64,000 nucleotides of DNA, from the NCBI GenBank assembly GCA_964511385.1, contig CAZEFE010000003.1:62001-126000 (forward strand). Direction: 5' to 3'. The position numbers and the translations under genes were made by a program. This stretch comes from CAILHX01 sp964511385 (GTDB lineage: Bacteria; Pseudomonadota; Gammaproteobacteria; Burkholderiales; Methylophilaceae). The notes under the pieces were generated by a model. It did not search any database. It saw only the letters and a list, made by a program, of their open reading frames with translations, and was not told the origin of the DNA. This document shows, piece by piece, positions 1-8,438 of this stretch (the stretch's first letter is position 1; the number at the start of each line of letters is the position of its first letter).

Positions 1-140
1 ATTCGGAATACAGCAGCAACAACCCGTGGCGCCCGTTCTGCTCGGAGCGTTGCAAGCTGATCGACATGGGGCAGTGGGCGAGCGAAAACTACCGCATCCC
101 GGAACGGGCACCAACCCAACAGGAACTTGAAGATGAATAA
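1..140 (+). CDS. yacG: DNA gyrase inhibitor YacG (3' end only)
   Basis: The reading frame entering the window ends at the TAA at 138-140. It encodes a typical YacG tail: the second half of the zinc-binding site (PFCSERCKLIDMGQW) followed by an acidic C terminus. YacG is a small zinc-ribbon protein that binds GyrB and inhibits gyrase. The start and the first cysteine pair lie outside the window. The stop overlaps the start of the next gene by 8 nt, so the two are probably co-translated. Confidence 0.88.
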   Translation, partial: SEYSSNNPWRPFCSERCKLIDMGQWASENYRIPERAPTQQELEDE

Positions 141-561
141 ATGGTTATCCGCTTTGTTGCTGGCATTGTGCTCCCTCGCGGCACAGGCGACCGACGCGAT
201 ACACATCAGCAACGCCTGGGCGCGGGCAACAGCGCCCGGTCAGGACGTCGGCGCGGTATACATGACGCTCAAAAGCAGCACCAACCTCAGCGTGACCAAG
301 GCTGAAACCGCCGTTGCCGACACGGTTGAGATCCACGAAATGTCCATGGCCAATGGCGTAATGAAGATGCGCATGATGGAAACGCTCAGCCTGCCGGCCG
401 GACAAGCCGTCAAACTGGCGCCCGGCGGCTTTCACTTCATGCTGTTCGACTTGAAGCAGCCGTTAAAGCCGGGCAGCCAGATCGAGTTGGTGCTGACGCT
501 CAAGGACAAACAAGGCAAAACCAGCACGCAGGCGGTCAAGGTACCGGTGAAAGCCCCGTAG
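133..561 (+). CDS. PCu(A)C family copper chaperone (DUF461)
   Basis: A 142-residue exported protein. A signal peptide covers about residues 1-21 (hydrophobic core, cleavage after AQA). The copper-binding pattern of PCu(A)C proteins is present: HEM, a methionine-rich stretch (VMKMRMM), and later HFM. Family members carry Cu(I) in the periplasm and help metallate the CuA site of cytochrome c oxidase. ATG at 133 is preferred over the in-frame TTG at 127 because it gives a clean signal peptide and follows AGGA at 121-124. It overlaps the end of yacG. Confidence 0.88.
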   Translation: MNKWLSALLLALCSLAAQATDAIHISNAWARATAPGQDVGAVYMTLKSSTNLSVTKAETAVADTVEIHEMSMANGVMKMRMMETLSLPAGQAVKLAPGGFHFMLFDLKQPLKPGSQIELVLTLKDKQGKTSTQAVKVPVKAP

Positions 562-570
562 CCTCTGGCA

Positions 571-1506
571 TCAGTTCCATATTCCGCGCATCAGCGCAAT
601 GCCATGCGCACCATGTTGCCAGGCAGTAGATAACTTTTCCGGCCGCATCCCGCCCAGCGCATACACCGGCAACGGAAAATCCGTAATCAGCCGCTCAAAT
701 CCGTCCCAACCCAGCGGCTGGGTATCCGGATGGGTCAGCGTCGGCTGCACCGGGCCCAGCAGGCAGTAATCCAGATTCAACTCCGCTGCCCGCGCCAATT
801 CCGCCGTGTTGTGGCAGGAAGCCCCACACAACAGCCCTTCCGGTTTTTGTTTTAGTGCCAGCAAAGTCGCCGAGGTCAGATGCACGCCATCGGCCCCGGT
901 AGCCCGCGCCATTTCAGCCGAACCGTTCACTACGACCCGCGCGCCAAAGGGCCTGGCCTTTTCCACTACCCTTGCCGCGAACGCCGTTAATTCTTTTGGT
1001 GACAACAGTTTTTCGCGCACCTGAATCAAACGCAACCCTCGTTGCAAAGCCTGTTCCAGCGCGGTAAAAAACGCGGCCTCGCCCATTTCTGCGAGGTTGG
1101 TGATGGCATACAACGAAGGGAGTTTCAGCGCTTCCAGCACCGGCGCGTTAGCGGGCAGCAAGGGACCGACTTCGGGGCTGGCGACCGGCTGCCACGAAAC
1201 CAACTGCCCTTCACGGCCATAAGGCTCACCCGCCCAGGCGCGGATCAGGAAAAAATGCAGCTTGACTACTTTCTCAGGGTAGCTGAACACGCGGGTGATC
1301 CAGCGCGAAAACTCCGTGGCACGGATGCCCAGTTCTTCGTCCAGTTCACGCTGCAAGGCGATTTCTGGCAATTCTCCGGCTTCGATCTTGCCTCCGGGAA
1401 ACTCCCACCAGCCGGCCCATGGCTTGCCTTCGGGCCGCTGCGCCAGCAATACCTGCCCGCCCGGCCGTTGCAGCACGGCCACGGCGGCATCCACCACCTC
1501 AGTCAT
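571..1506 (-). CDS. Nudix hydrolase fused to a thiamine phosphate synthase-like domain
   Basis: A 311-residue fusion. Residues about 1-130 are a MutT-like Nudix domain with a complete Nudix box (GGKIEAGE ... REL.EE.GI, about 38-61). The C-terminal half resembles ThiE (YAITN, IQVREK, GVHLTS, LGPVQPT, YALGG). MutT-type Nudix domains hydrolyse oxidised nucleotides such as 8-oxo-dGTP. The ThiE-like part departs from the canonical diphosphate-binding loop, so its activity is uncertain. The start at 1506 overlaps the stop of the upstream ATPase by 8 nt. It is the last gene of the argJ operon. Confidence 0.85.
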   Translation of the reverse strand: MTEVVDAAVAVLQRPGGQVLLAQRPEGKPWAGWWEFPGGKIEAGELPEIALQRELDEELGIRATEFSRWITRVFSYPEKVVKLHFFLIRAWAGEPYGREGQLVSWQPVASPEVGPLLPANAPVLEALKLPSLYAITNLAEMGEAAFFTALEQALQRGLRLIQVREKLLSPKELTAFAARVVEKARPFGARVVVNGSAEMARATGADGVHLTSATLLALKQKPEGLLCGASCHNTAELARAAELNLDYCLLGPVQPTLTHPDTQPLGWDGFERLITDFPLPVYALGGMRPEKLSTAWQHGAHGIALMRGIWN

Positions 1507-2350
1507 GACGGGGATGCTGCCCTGCCCAATCGCGGGCAAACTGCCAGGCCACGCGCCCGCTGCGTGCGCCGCGCATGCGCGACCATTGCAGCGCGGCATG
1601 GCGAATTTTCGGGGTCATGCGGCGGATGCCGAAATGCTTGAGCCAGCCAGCCACAATGTCCAGGTATTCCTCCTGGTCGAAAGGATAAAACGACAGCCAC
1701 AGACCGAAACGCTCTGACAGCGCCACTTTTTCGTCCACCGTTTCACCGGGGCGGATATCGTCGGCATCCAGGTTGTCTTTCATGAATTCCGGCATCAGGT
1801 TGCGGCGGTTGGAAGTGGCGTAAATCAGCATGTTGTCCGCCACGCCCGACACCGAGCCATCCAGCGCCACCTTGAGCGCTTTGTAGCCCGGCTCGTTGGC
1901 GTCGAAGGACAGGTCGTCGCAAAACACGATGAATTTTTCCGGGCGGGAACGCAGCAATTCGGTGATGTCGTGCAGGTCGGTCAAATCCTGCTTGTCCACC
2001 TCCACCAGCCGCAGGCCGTCGCTGCCAAACTCGGTGAGCAGCGCCTTCACCAGCGAGGATTTGCCGGTGCCGCGCGCGCCGGTCAGCAGCACGTTGTTGG
2101 CAGGCAGGCCGCGCACAAACTGGCGGGTGTTCTGCACCACGGTTTTTTTCTGCGCCTCGATGCCCAGGAAATCCTGCAACTGGAGGTGATGCGGATGCGT
2201 TACCGCCTGCAAAAAGCCCTGCCCGTTTTTCTTGCGCCAGCGCCAGGCCAGCGCGTTCCAGTCCGGCTCGGCCGCAGGCTGCGGTAGCAGGTTTTCCAGC
2301 CGTGCCAGCAATTGCTCGGCACGCGCGATCAGTGCATTGGTATCAGTCAT
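1499..2350 (-). CDS. DUF815 family AAA ATPase
   Basis: A 283-residue cytoplasmic P-loop ATPase of the DUF815 family. The Walker A motif is GARGTGKSS near residue 88. A Walker B-like FCDDLSF, a sensor-1-like YATSNRRNL and arginine-rich C-terminal segments follow. The biochemical role of the family is unsettled. In betaproteobacteria it often sits between argJ and a Nudix gene, as here. The ATG at 2350 overlaps the argJ stop (ATGA), which implies coupled translation. Confidence 0.85.
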   Translation of the reverse strand: MTDTNALIARAEQLLARLENLLPQPAAEPDWNALAWRWRKKNGQGFLQAVTHPHHLQLQDFLGIEAQKKTVVQNTRQFVRGLPANNVLLTGARGTGKSSLVKALLTEFGSDGLRLVEVDKQDLTDLHDITELLRSRPEKFIVFCDDLSFDANEPGYKALKVALDGSVSGVADNMLIYATSNRRNLMPEFMKDNLDADDIRPGETVDEKVALSERFGLWLSFYPFDQEEYLDIVAGWLKHFGIRRMTPKIRHAALQWSRMRGARSGRVAWQFARDWAGQHPRHD

Positions 2351-3579
2351 CAGGTACGGTAATCGGCGTTGATTTTGACGTAATCGTAGGAGAAATCGCA
2401 GGTCCACACCGTAGCTGCGGCATCGCCGTGTCCCAGTTGCACGCGCACCAGAATCTCCGCCTGTTGCATCACGCGATTACCGTCGGCTTCCTGATAACTT
2501 GCCGCGCGCCCGCCGTTTTCGGCCACCAGCACGTCATCCAGGTAAAGGTTGATTTTGCTGGTGTCCAGGTCGGCAATCCCGGCATAACCCACCGCCGCCA
2601 GAATCCGGCCCAGGTTGGGGTCGGAGGCAAAAAACGCGGTCTTGACCAGTGGCGAATGTGCAATGGCGTAACCCACCTTGCGGCATTCTTCCTCGCTGTT
2701 GCCTCCTTCGATACGGATGGTCATGAACTTGGTCGCCCCCTCACCGTCGCGCACAATGGCCTGTGCCAGGATTGCCGCCACTTCGGTAATGGCATCGCGC
2801 AACGCCAGGTAATCGGCGTTGGCGGTGTCGGCAATCTCGGCGTTCCCGGCCTGGCCGGTCGCCATCACGATAAAAGAATCGTTGGTGGAGGTGTCGCCAT
2901 CCACCGTGATGCAGTTGAAGGAACGGTTCACAGAATGCTGGATCAGCGCATTCAGCGCAGATTGTCCAATCGCCGCGTCGGTCGCCACATAACCCAGCAT
3001 GGTCGCCATGTTGGGGTGGATCATGCCGGACCCCTTGGCGATGCCGGTCACGGTCACGGTCTTGCCGCCCACACTGACCTGCTTCGACACCGCCTTGGGC
3101 AGGATGTCGGTGGTCATGATCGCCTCCGCCGCGTTCGCCCAGTTGTTCTCCTTCAGGTCGGCGATACAGGCGGGCAGCCCGGCCACCACGCGCTCCACCG
3201 GCAGCGGTTCCATAATCACCCCGGTGGAAAACGGCAGCACCTGTGCCGGCTGGATGTTGAGCAACTTCGCCAGCGCATCGCAGGTCTGGCGCGCGCGCGC
3301 CATGCCGTCGTCGCCAGTGCCGGCGTTGGCATTGCCGGTGTTCACCACCAGTGCGCGAATTTCGTTGCCGCCTTGCAGATGCTCGCGGCACAAATGCACC
3401 GGCGCGGCGCAAAAGCGGTTTTGCGTAAAAACACCCGCGACTTTGGTGCCGGGCGACAGGCGCATCACCAGCAAATCCTTGCGGTCGGGCTTGCGAATAT
3501 GCGCTTTGGCAAAGCCCAGTTCAACGCCCTTCACGGGCAGCAGGTCAGCAGGGCTGGGGACGGTCAGATTAACGGGCAT
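2350..3579 (-). CDS. argJ: Bifunctional ornithine acetyltransferase / N-acetylglutamate synthase
   Basis: A 409-residue ArgJ. It transfers acetyl from N-acetylornithine to glutamate (the cyclic arginine pathway) and in many bacteria also uses acetyl-CoA. The self-cleavage site is visible in KGSGMIHPNMATML: the chain is cut before the threonine, which becomes the nucleophile of the beta chain. Full length. First gene of a three-gene operon (argJ, DUF815 ATPase, Nudix-ThiE), divergent from the glutathione transferase gene. Confidence 0.95.
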   Translation of the reverse strand: MPVNLTVPSPADLLPVKGVELGFAKAHIRKPDRKDLLVMRLSPGTKVAGVFTQNRFCAAPVHLCREHLQGGNEIRALVVNTGNANAGTGDDGMARARQTCDALAKLLNIQPAQVLPFSTGVIMEPLPVERVVAGLPACIADLKENNWANAAEAIMTTDILPKAVSKQVSVGGKTVTVTGIAKGSGMIHPNMATMLGYVATDAAIGQSALNALIQHSVNRSFNCITVDGDTSTNDSFIVMATGQAGNAEIADTANADYLALRDAITEVAAILAQAIVRDGEGATKFMTIRIEGGNSEEECRKVGYAIAHSPLVKTAFFASDPNLGRILAAVGYAGIADLDTSKINLYLDDVLVAENGGRAASYQEADGNRVMQQAEILVRVQLGHGDAAATVWTCDFSYDYVKINADYRT

Positions 3580-3676
3580 TGCGGGACTCCAAATTTAAAG
3601 ATGAATTCAGCCGGATTTTACCCGACAATAAAGACATGCTAGTGACTTCAATTGATCTTCAGAAAGCGGACAAACC

Positions 3677-4297
3677 ATGCTGAAACTCTACGGCACCCCC
3701 GACACCCGTTCCACCCGCGTCGCCTGGGCGCTGGAAGAAGCCGGGGCGGAATACGAATTCATCCCCATCCAGCTCACCAAAGGCGAACACAAACAGCCGG
3801 AGTTCCTTAAAATCAACCCCGGCGGCAAGGTGCCTGCGCTGGTGGATGGCGATCTGGTGCTGACCGAATCCGCCGCCATCTGCACCTACATCGGCGACAA
3901 GTTCCCGCAATCCGGGCTGGTGCCACCGGTCAGCGACCCCGCCAACCGCGCGCACTACCTGCAATGGTGCTTTTTTGCCATGACCGAGCTGGAACCGCCG
4001 CTGTGGGCCATCGCCCGGCATTCCCGGCTCTACCCCAAGGAACGGCAGGTGCCTGCCGTGGTGGAAACCTGCCAATGGGAATTCGAGCGCGCCGCCAACA
4101 CCCTGACGCAGCATTTGAAAGACCGGGAAACGGTGGTGGACAGCGGCTTTACCGCCGCGGACATCATCCTCACCCGCATCCTCAACTGGGCCAGAGGGGA
4201 AGGGATTGCGCTGAACCCTACGCTGAAAGGCTACGTCAACCGCATGTTGGCGAGACCGGCGGTGGCGAGGGCGAATGCGAGGGAAAGCGCGGGTTGA
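3677..4297 (+). CDS. Glutathione S-transferase family protein
   Basis: A 206-residue cytosolic GST. The N-terminal thioredoxin-like domain (LYGTPDTRSTRVAWALEE, then the cis-proline NPGGKVPAL and glutathione-binding ESAAI) is followed by a helical C-terminal domain with the GFTAADI capping motif. The substrate cannot be told from sequence. Its start is 97 nt from that of argJ in the opposite direction, so the short spacer must hold both promoters. Confidence 0.9.
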   Translation: MLKLYGTPDTRSTRVAWALEEAGAEYEFIPIQLTKGEHKQPEFLKINPGGKVPALVDGDLVLTESAAICTYIGDKFPQSGLVPPVSDPANRAHYLQWCFFAMTELEPPLWAIARHSRLYPKERQVPAVVETCQWEFERAANTLTQHLKDRETVVDSGFTAADIILTRILNWARGEGIALNPTLKGYVNRMLARPAVARANARESAG

Positions 4298-4301
4298 TTT
4301 T

Positions 4302-4381
4302 GTAGGGCGGAAAAGCGGAGCGCCTTCCGCCGAATGTGGCAATCCATACGGCGGATAACGCCTACGGCTCATCCGCCCTAC
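4302..4381. repeat. Palindromic intergenic repeat, copy 1
   Basis: An 80-bp element bounded by inverted ends (GTAGGGCGGA at the left, TCCGCCCTAC at the right). Its right 60 bp (4324-4383) recur at 5024-5083 with one mismatch, exactly 700 bp away. The element fills the space between the GST stop and the end of the convergent toxin gene. It looks like a non-coding REP/MITE-type repeat. Confidence 0.8.
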
Positions 4382-4386
4382 GCAGG

Positions 4387-4680
4387 CTACTTCCGGCTTG
4401 CCCAATAACCGGGCCGACGCCGGTGATGCGCCACAGCCAGCACACGCAGTTCTTCCGTGGTGACCTGGTAGATGATGCGATAGGGAAAACGGCGCAGAAT
4501 GTATTGCCGACGATTACCACGAAATACCGCGCCGAGTTGGGGATTCGCCAGAACAAGCCGGGCGGCGCGCTCAAACTCCGCCACAAAAGCAAGTCCTAAT
4601 TCTGCATTAGCTTTCAGGGCATAAAACGTGGCAGCATCCTGCAACTCGGCAAGTGCCGCTGGCGAGACAACCAGTTTCAC
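4387..4680 (-). CDS. RelE/ParE-type toxin
   Basis: A 97-residue basic protein with the RelE/ParE fold signature: an N-terminal beta strand (KLVVSPAALAEL), two helices, then RRQYILRRFPYRIIYQV and LRVLAVAHHRRRPGYW. Members cut ribosome-bound mRNA or poison gyrase; which applies is not visible. The start is GTG at 4680, which overlaps the antitoxin stop (GTGA). The order antitoxin then toxin is typical of these modules. Confidence 0.85.
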   Translation of the reverse strand: MKLVVSPAALAELQDAATFYALKANAELGLAFVAEFERAARLVLANPQLGAVFRGNRRQYILRRFPYRIIYQVTTEELRVLAVAHHRRRPGYWASRK

Positions 4681-4901
4681 CTCAACGCGGCGCGAACCTG
4701 TGCCAGCGCATCGGCAATGGGGATGGTTTGTACCGCACCACTCTCAATGTCGGCAATTCTGCGCTCGGTCTCCAAAGCCCAAGCTTCCTCAAGTTCGGCA
4801 TCTTCATCCAGGCTGGCGAGCAATAGCTGGGCAAACGCCGCGCGTTCACCAGCGCTGAGTTTCAGGGCCTCGGCTTCAAGCAATTCAAGTTGCGATCCCA
4901 T
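4677..4901 (-). CDS. Addiction module antitoxin (RelE/ParE partner)
   Basis: A 74-residue acidic helical protein of the putative addiction-module component family (LSAGERAAFAQLLLASLDED, then a helix with TERRIADIESG). Such proteins neutralise the adjacent RelE/ParE toxin through their C terminus. It overlaps the toxin by 4 nt and has no recognisable DNA-binding domain. Confidence 0.82.
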   Translation of the reverse strand: MGSQLELLEAEALKLSAGERAAFAQLLLASLDEDAELEEAWALETERRIADIESGAVQTIPIADALAQVRAALR

Positions 4902-4969
4902 GGTGATTGCCTCCGTACTAATGCAGGAAATTGTAACTGAACATCCGGCGCAATGCCTTTTAGTTATTG

Positions 4970-5083
4970 CGCCCTACCGGGCTGTCGATTCCGCGTGGGC
5001 AACAAGTTGCCCACCCTACCGGGCTTCCGCCGAATGTGGCAATCCATGCGGCGGATAACGCCTACGGCTCATCCGCCCTACGC
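4970..5083. repeat. Palindromic intergenic repeat, copy 2, with a perfect hairpin
   Basis: Positions 5024-5083 repeat 4324-4383 with one mismatch (A at 4348, G at 5048). Just left of it, 4995-5014 is a perfect 9-bp hairpin (GTGGGCAAC, AA, GTTGCCCAC). The last bases of the repeat supply the stop codon of the next minus-strand gene (CTA at 5078-5080). Confidence 0.75.
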
Positions 5084-5647
5084 GGGCTTGCTGATGTTCA
5101 GGCCGCAACGTTTGCACCGAGTGACATTGTTACCTTGAATATCTTCGAACGTCTCAAGTCTATGGTTGTGCGCATAACAATATTGGCGCGCGTGCCATCG
5201 TTCAACCATGTGCTCTACTGGAAAAATGATGAGAAAAGCAAAAAATATAGGTATGTAGGTAATCATTTCTGCCCAATCGTACCCAATATGGTTGCCTAGC
5301 CACTTGGTGAAAATGTGAAGGCTATAGCCAGTGAGTACAAACGCGGCGAACCCTATTGAAAACCCGTAGTTTTTACCTCTTTCAGAGATGGCTTTTTCAC
5401 GTAGTTCTGAAATCTGTGCTTTTGCCTCTGGAACGAGGGCTTCGAGTAGGTTTGCTCGAAGGGCTGGCTCGCGAAGAATCCGCAGGTATAGTTCCATTTC
5501 ATGCTTTGGCTTGCCATTTTGATGCGGGTCAAGAAAGCGTGTTTTGACAAGAGTAAAAGAGCCTTCATGTTCCGAATAACCTATCGTGCAGACGTAGTCT
5601 ACAAACCAATGGCGTATGGGAATGTCCGAGACTCGATCTGGGTTCAT
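5078..5647 (-). CDS. Hypothetical membrane protein with C-terminal zinc-ribbon-like tail
   Basis: A 189-residue protein I do not recognise. It has a soluble N-terminal half with a charged, probably helical segment (about residues 70-95), two predicted membrane helices (around FSIGFAAFVLTGYSLHIF and MITYIPIFFAFLIIFPVEH), and a cytoplasmic tail with His/Cys residues ending CKRCGLNIS. The tail resembles a small treble-clef or zinc ribbon. Codon use is AT-richer than the neighbours. The stop codon lies in the copy-2 repeat, so the C terminus may have been reset by the repeat. Confidence 0.6.
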   Translation of the reverse strand: MNPDRVSDIPIRHWFVDYVCTIGYSEHEGSFTLVKTRFLDPHQNGKPKHEMELYLRILREPALRANLLEALVPEAKAQISELREKAISERGKNYGFSIGFAAFVLTGYSLHIFTKWLGNHIGYDWAEMITYIPIFFAFLIIFPVEHMVERWHARQYCYAHNHRLETFEDIQGNNVTRCKRCGLNISKPA

Positions 5648-5660
5648 CGGTAGAACTAAA

Positions 5661-7514
5661 CTACTTCTTCTCCACCTGCGTCACATCCCGCACTGCGCCC
5701 TTGGCGGCGCTCGTCGCCATCGCCGCATAAGCCCGTAGCGCAGCAGAAACCTGACGTTCACGCTTGACCGGTTTCCAGGCGTCCTTGCCCTTGGCTTCCA
5801 TCGCGGCGCGGCGGCGGTCCAGCTCCTCCACCGTCACGACCAGGTGAATACGGCGGTTGGGGATGTCAATTTCGATGGTGTCGCCTTCTTCCACCAGGCC
5901 AATGGCGCCGCCCTCGGCGGCTTCCGGTGAGGCGTGGCCGATGCTGAGGCCCGAGGTGCCGCCGGAGAAGCGGCCATCGGTGAGCAGCGCGCAGGCTTTG
6001 CCCAGGCCCTTGGATTTAAGGTACGAAGTTGGGTAGAGCATTTCCTGCATGCCGGGGCCGCCCTTGGGGCCTTCGTAGCGGATCACCACCACGTCGCCGG
6101 CGACGATCTGGTCGTTGAGGATGCCTTCCACCGCCGCTTCCTGGCTCTCGAAAATACGGGCGCGGCCGGTAAATTTGAGGATGCTGTCATCAACCCCGGC
6201 GGTTTTGACGATGCAGCCATCCAGCGCGATGTTGCCGTGCAGCACGGCCAGGCCGCCATCCTGCGAATAGGCGTGGGCCTTGTCGCGGATGCAGCCATTG
6301 GCGCGGTCGTCATCCAGATCCGGGTAGCGCATGGACTGGCTGAAGGCGATGGTGGTGGCGATGCCGCCCGGTGCGGCGCTGTAGAAATCCTTCACCGCTT
6401 GATCCTGCGTACGCTGGATGTCCCATTGTTCCAGCGCGGCAGCCATGGTGGGCGCATGCACGGTGGGCACGTCGCGGTTGATCACCCCGGCGCGATCCAG
6501 TTCGCCCAAAATGCCCATCACTCCGCCGGCGCGGTGCACGTCTTCCATATGGTATTTCTGCGTGGCGGGGGCAACCTTGCTCAGGCACGGCACGCGCAGG
6601 GAGATGCGGTCGATATCCGACATGGAAAAATCCACGCCCGCTTCATGCGCCGCCGCCAGCAAGTGCAGCACGGTGTTGGTGGAGCCGCCCATGGCCACAT
6701 CCAGCGCCATGGCGTTCTGGAAGGCTTCGAAGGTGGCGATGCTGCGCGGGAGGACAGAATAATCGTCCTGCTCGTAGTGGCGTTTGGCGAGTTCGACAAT
6801 CAGCCGCCCGGCGCGTAGGAATAACTGCTTTCTGTCCGCATGCGTAGCAACGATGGAGCCGTTGCCAGGCAGTGACAAGCCCAGCGCCTCGGTCAGGCAG
6901 TTCATGGAATTGGCGGTGAACATGCCCGAACATGACCCGCAGGTGGGGCAGGCGGAGCGTTCCACGGCGGCGACCTGTTCATCGCTGACTTTGGCGTCGG
7001 CGGCTTCCACCATGGCGTCCACCAGGTCCAGCGCGCGGGTTTCGCCGTTCCAGTTAACCTTGCCGGCCTCCATCGGGCCGCCGGAGACGAAGATCACCGG
7101 GATGTTGAGGCGCAGTGCGGCCATCAGCATACCGGGGGTGATCTTGTCGCAGTTGGAGATGCACACCAGCGCATCGGCACAGTGCGCGTTGACCATGTAT
7201 TCCACGCTGTCGGCAATCAGGTCACGGCTGGGCAGCGAATACAGCATGCCGCCGTGCCCCATGGCAATGCCGTCATCCACGGCGATGGTGTTGAATTCCT
7301 TGGCGACACCGCCGGCTTTTTCGATCTCACGCGCCACCAGTTGGCCCATGTCTTTCAGGTGCACGTGGCCCGGTACGAACTGGGTAAAGGAGTTGGCGAT
7401 GGCGATGATGGGCTTGGAGAAATCCTCTTCCTTCATGCCGGTGGCGCGCCACAACGCGCGGGCGCCGGCCATGTTGCGGCCTTGGGTGGTGGTGTGGGAA
7501 CGGTATTTAGGCAT
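5661..7514 (-). CDS. ilvD: Dihydroxy-acid dehydratase
   Basis: A 617-residue IlvD. It dehydrates 2,3-dihydroxy acids to the 2-keto acid precursors of valine, leucine and isoleucine. Iron-sulfur ligand motifs CISNCDKITPGM and CPTCGSCSGMFTANSMN are present, as is the C-terminal DGRFSGGTSGLSIGHASPEA. Full length. It starts 78 bp from divergent lgt and no other ilv gene is adjacent. Confidence 0.96.
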   Translation of the reverse strand: MPKYRSHTTTQGRNMAGARALWRATGMKEEDFSKPIIAIANSFTQFVPGHVHLKDMGQLVAREIEKAGGVAKEFNTIAVDDGIAMGHGGMLYSLPSRDLIADSVEYMVNAHCADALVCISNCDKITPGMLMAALRLNIPVIFVSGGPMEAGKVNWNGETRALDLVDAMVEAADAKVSDEQVAAVERSACPTCGSCSGMFTANSMNCLTEALGLSLPGNGSIVATHADRKQLFLRAGRLIVELAKRHYEQDDYSVLPRSIATFEAFQNAMALDVAMGGSTNTVLHLLAAAHEAGVDFSMSDIDRISLRVPCLSKVAPATQKYHMEDVHRAGGVMGILGELDRAGVINRDVPTVHAPTMAAALEQWDIQRTQDQAVKDFYSAAPGGIATTIAFSQSMRYPDLDDDRANGCIRDKAHAYSQDGGLAVLHGNIALDGCIVKTAGVDDSILKFTGRARIFESQEAAVEGILNDQIVAGDVVVIRYEGPKGGPGMQEMLYPTSYLKSKGLGKACALLTDGRFSGGTSGLSIGHASPEAAEGGAIGLVEEGDTIEIDIPNRRIHLVVTVEELDRRRAAMEAKGKDAWKPVKRERQVSAALRAYAAMATSAAKGAVRDVTQVEKK

Positions 7515-7551
7515 GGCTGCTCTCTATCGCTTTCTCTGAAAAGTACTAACG

Positions 7552-7557
7552 TATAAT
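7552..7557 (+). promoter_or_regulatory. Candidate -10 box for lgt
   Basis: A consensus TATAAT lies 35 bp upstream of the lgt ATG in the 78-bp divergent ilvD-lgt spacer. No good -35 hexamer is seen at 16-18 bp, so strength and exact start are uncertain. Confidence 0.4.
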
Positions 7558-7592
7558 CTCGTCATTCTAACTCATTACCAGCACCAGCTTTT

Positions 7593-8369
7593 ATGCTCAC
7601 GCACCCTCATTTTGACCCGGTTGCCATCCACATCGGCGCTATCGGCATCCACTGGTACGGCCTGATGTATCTGACCGCATTCCTGGCTTTTTTGTTGCTG
7701 GCGCGCTTGCGCATCCGCCAGCGGCCCGACAGCGGCTGGACGGACAAGCATGTGGACGACATGCTGTTCTACGGCGCGCTGGGCGTGGTGCTGGGCGGGC
7801 GCCTGGGTTATGTGCTGTTTTACCAACCGGCTTATTTTGCCGCGCATCCCGCTGAAATCCTGGCGGTATGGCAAGGCGGCATGTCGTTTCACGGCGGTTT
7901 TATCGGCGTGCTGCTCGCCATCGCATGGTTTGCCCGCAAGGAAAACAAACGCTGGCTGCCGATGATGGATTTTATTGCGCCGCTGGTGCCACCCGGCCTG
8001 GCCGCCGGTCGCATGGGCAACTTTATCAACGGCGAACTGTGGGGCCGTCCCACCGACCTGCCCTGGGGCATGGTGTTCCCGCAGGTGGATAACTTGCCGC
8101 GCCACCCTTCGCAGTTGTATGAATTCGGCCTGGAAGGCATCGTCCTGTTCCTGCTGTTATGGATTTACTCCGGCAAGCCGCGTCCGGCCGGAGCCGTGTC
8201 CGGGTTGTTCCTGATCGGTTACGGCAGTTTCCGTTTTTTGGTGGAATTCACCCGCCAGCCGGACGATTTCCTCGGGCTGCTGGCGTTCAGCATGAGCATG
8301 GGGCAATGGCTCAGCCTGCCGATGGTGCTGGCCGGGGTGTGGATGATGCACCGCGCGCTGCGTAAATAA
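7593..8369 (+). CDS. lgt: Prolipoprotein diacylglyceryl transferase
   Basis: A 258-residue polytopic inner-membrane enzyme. It moves diacylglycerol from phosphatidylglycerol to the lipobox cysteine of prolipoproteins, the first step of lipoprotein maturation. The Lgt signature is GRMGNFINGELWGRPTD. HWYGLMYL at the first helix and HPSQLYEFGLEG are conserved. Seven hydrophobic segments, normal length. Likely substrates in this window include the lipoproteins at 47926, 50922 and 62617. Confidence 0.96.
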   Translation: MLTHPHFDPVAIHIGAIGIHWYGLMYLTAFLAFLLLARLRIRQRPDSGWTDKHVDDMLFYGALGVVLGGRLGYVLFYQPAYFAAHPAEILAVWQGGMSFHGGFIGVLLAIAWFARKENKRWLPMMDFIAPLVPPGLAAGRMGNFINGELWGRPTDLPWGMVFPQVDNLPRHPSQLYEFGLEGIVLFLLLWIYSGKPRPAGAVSGLFLIGYGSFRFLVEFTRQPDDFLGLLAFSMSMGQWLSLPMVLAGVWMMHRALRK

Positions 8370-8384
8370 TCCGGCACCACCAAT

Positions 8385-8414
8385 AAGAAAGCCGCCATTG
8401 CTGGCGGCTTTCTT
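8385..8414. terminator. Bidirectional terminator between lgt and mtdB
   Basis: A 12-bp perfect stem (AAGAAAGCCGCC / GGCGGCTTTCTT) with a 6-nt loop between convergent lgt and mtdB. The A/T-rich outer stem gives U-tracts on both strands, so it can end both transcripts. Confidence 0.85.
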
Positions 8415-8438
8415 GCTACGACAATCCGCGGCTGGCGC

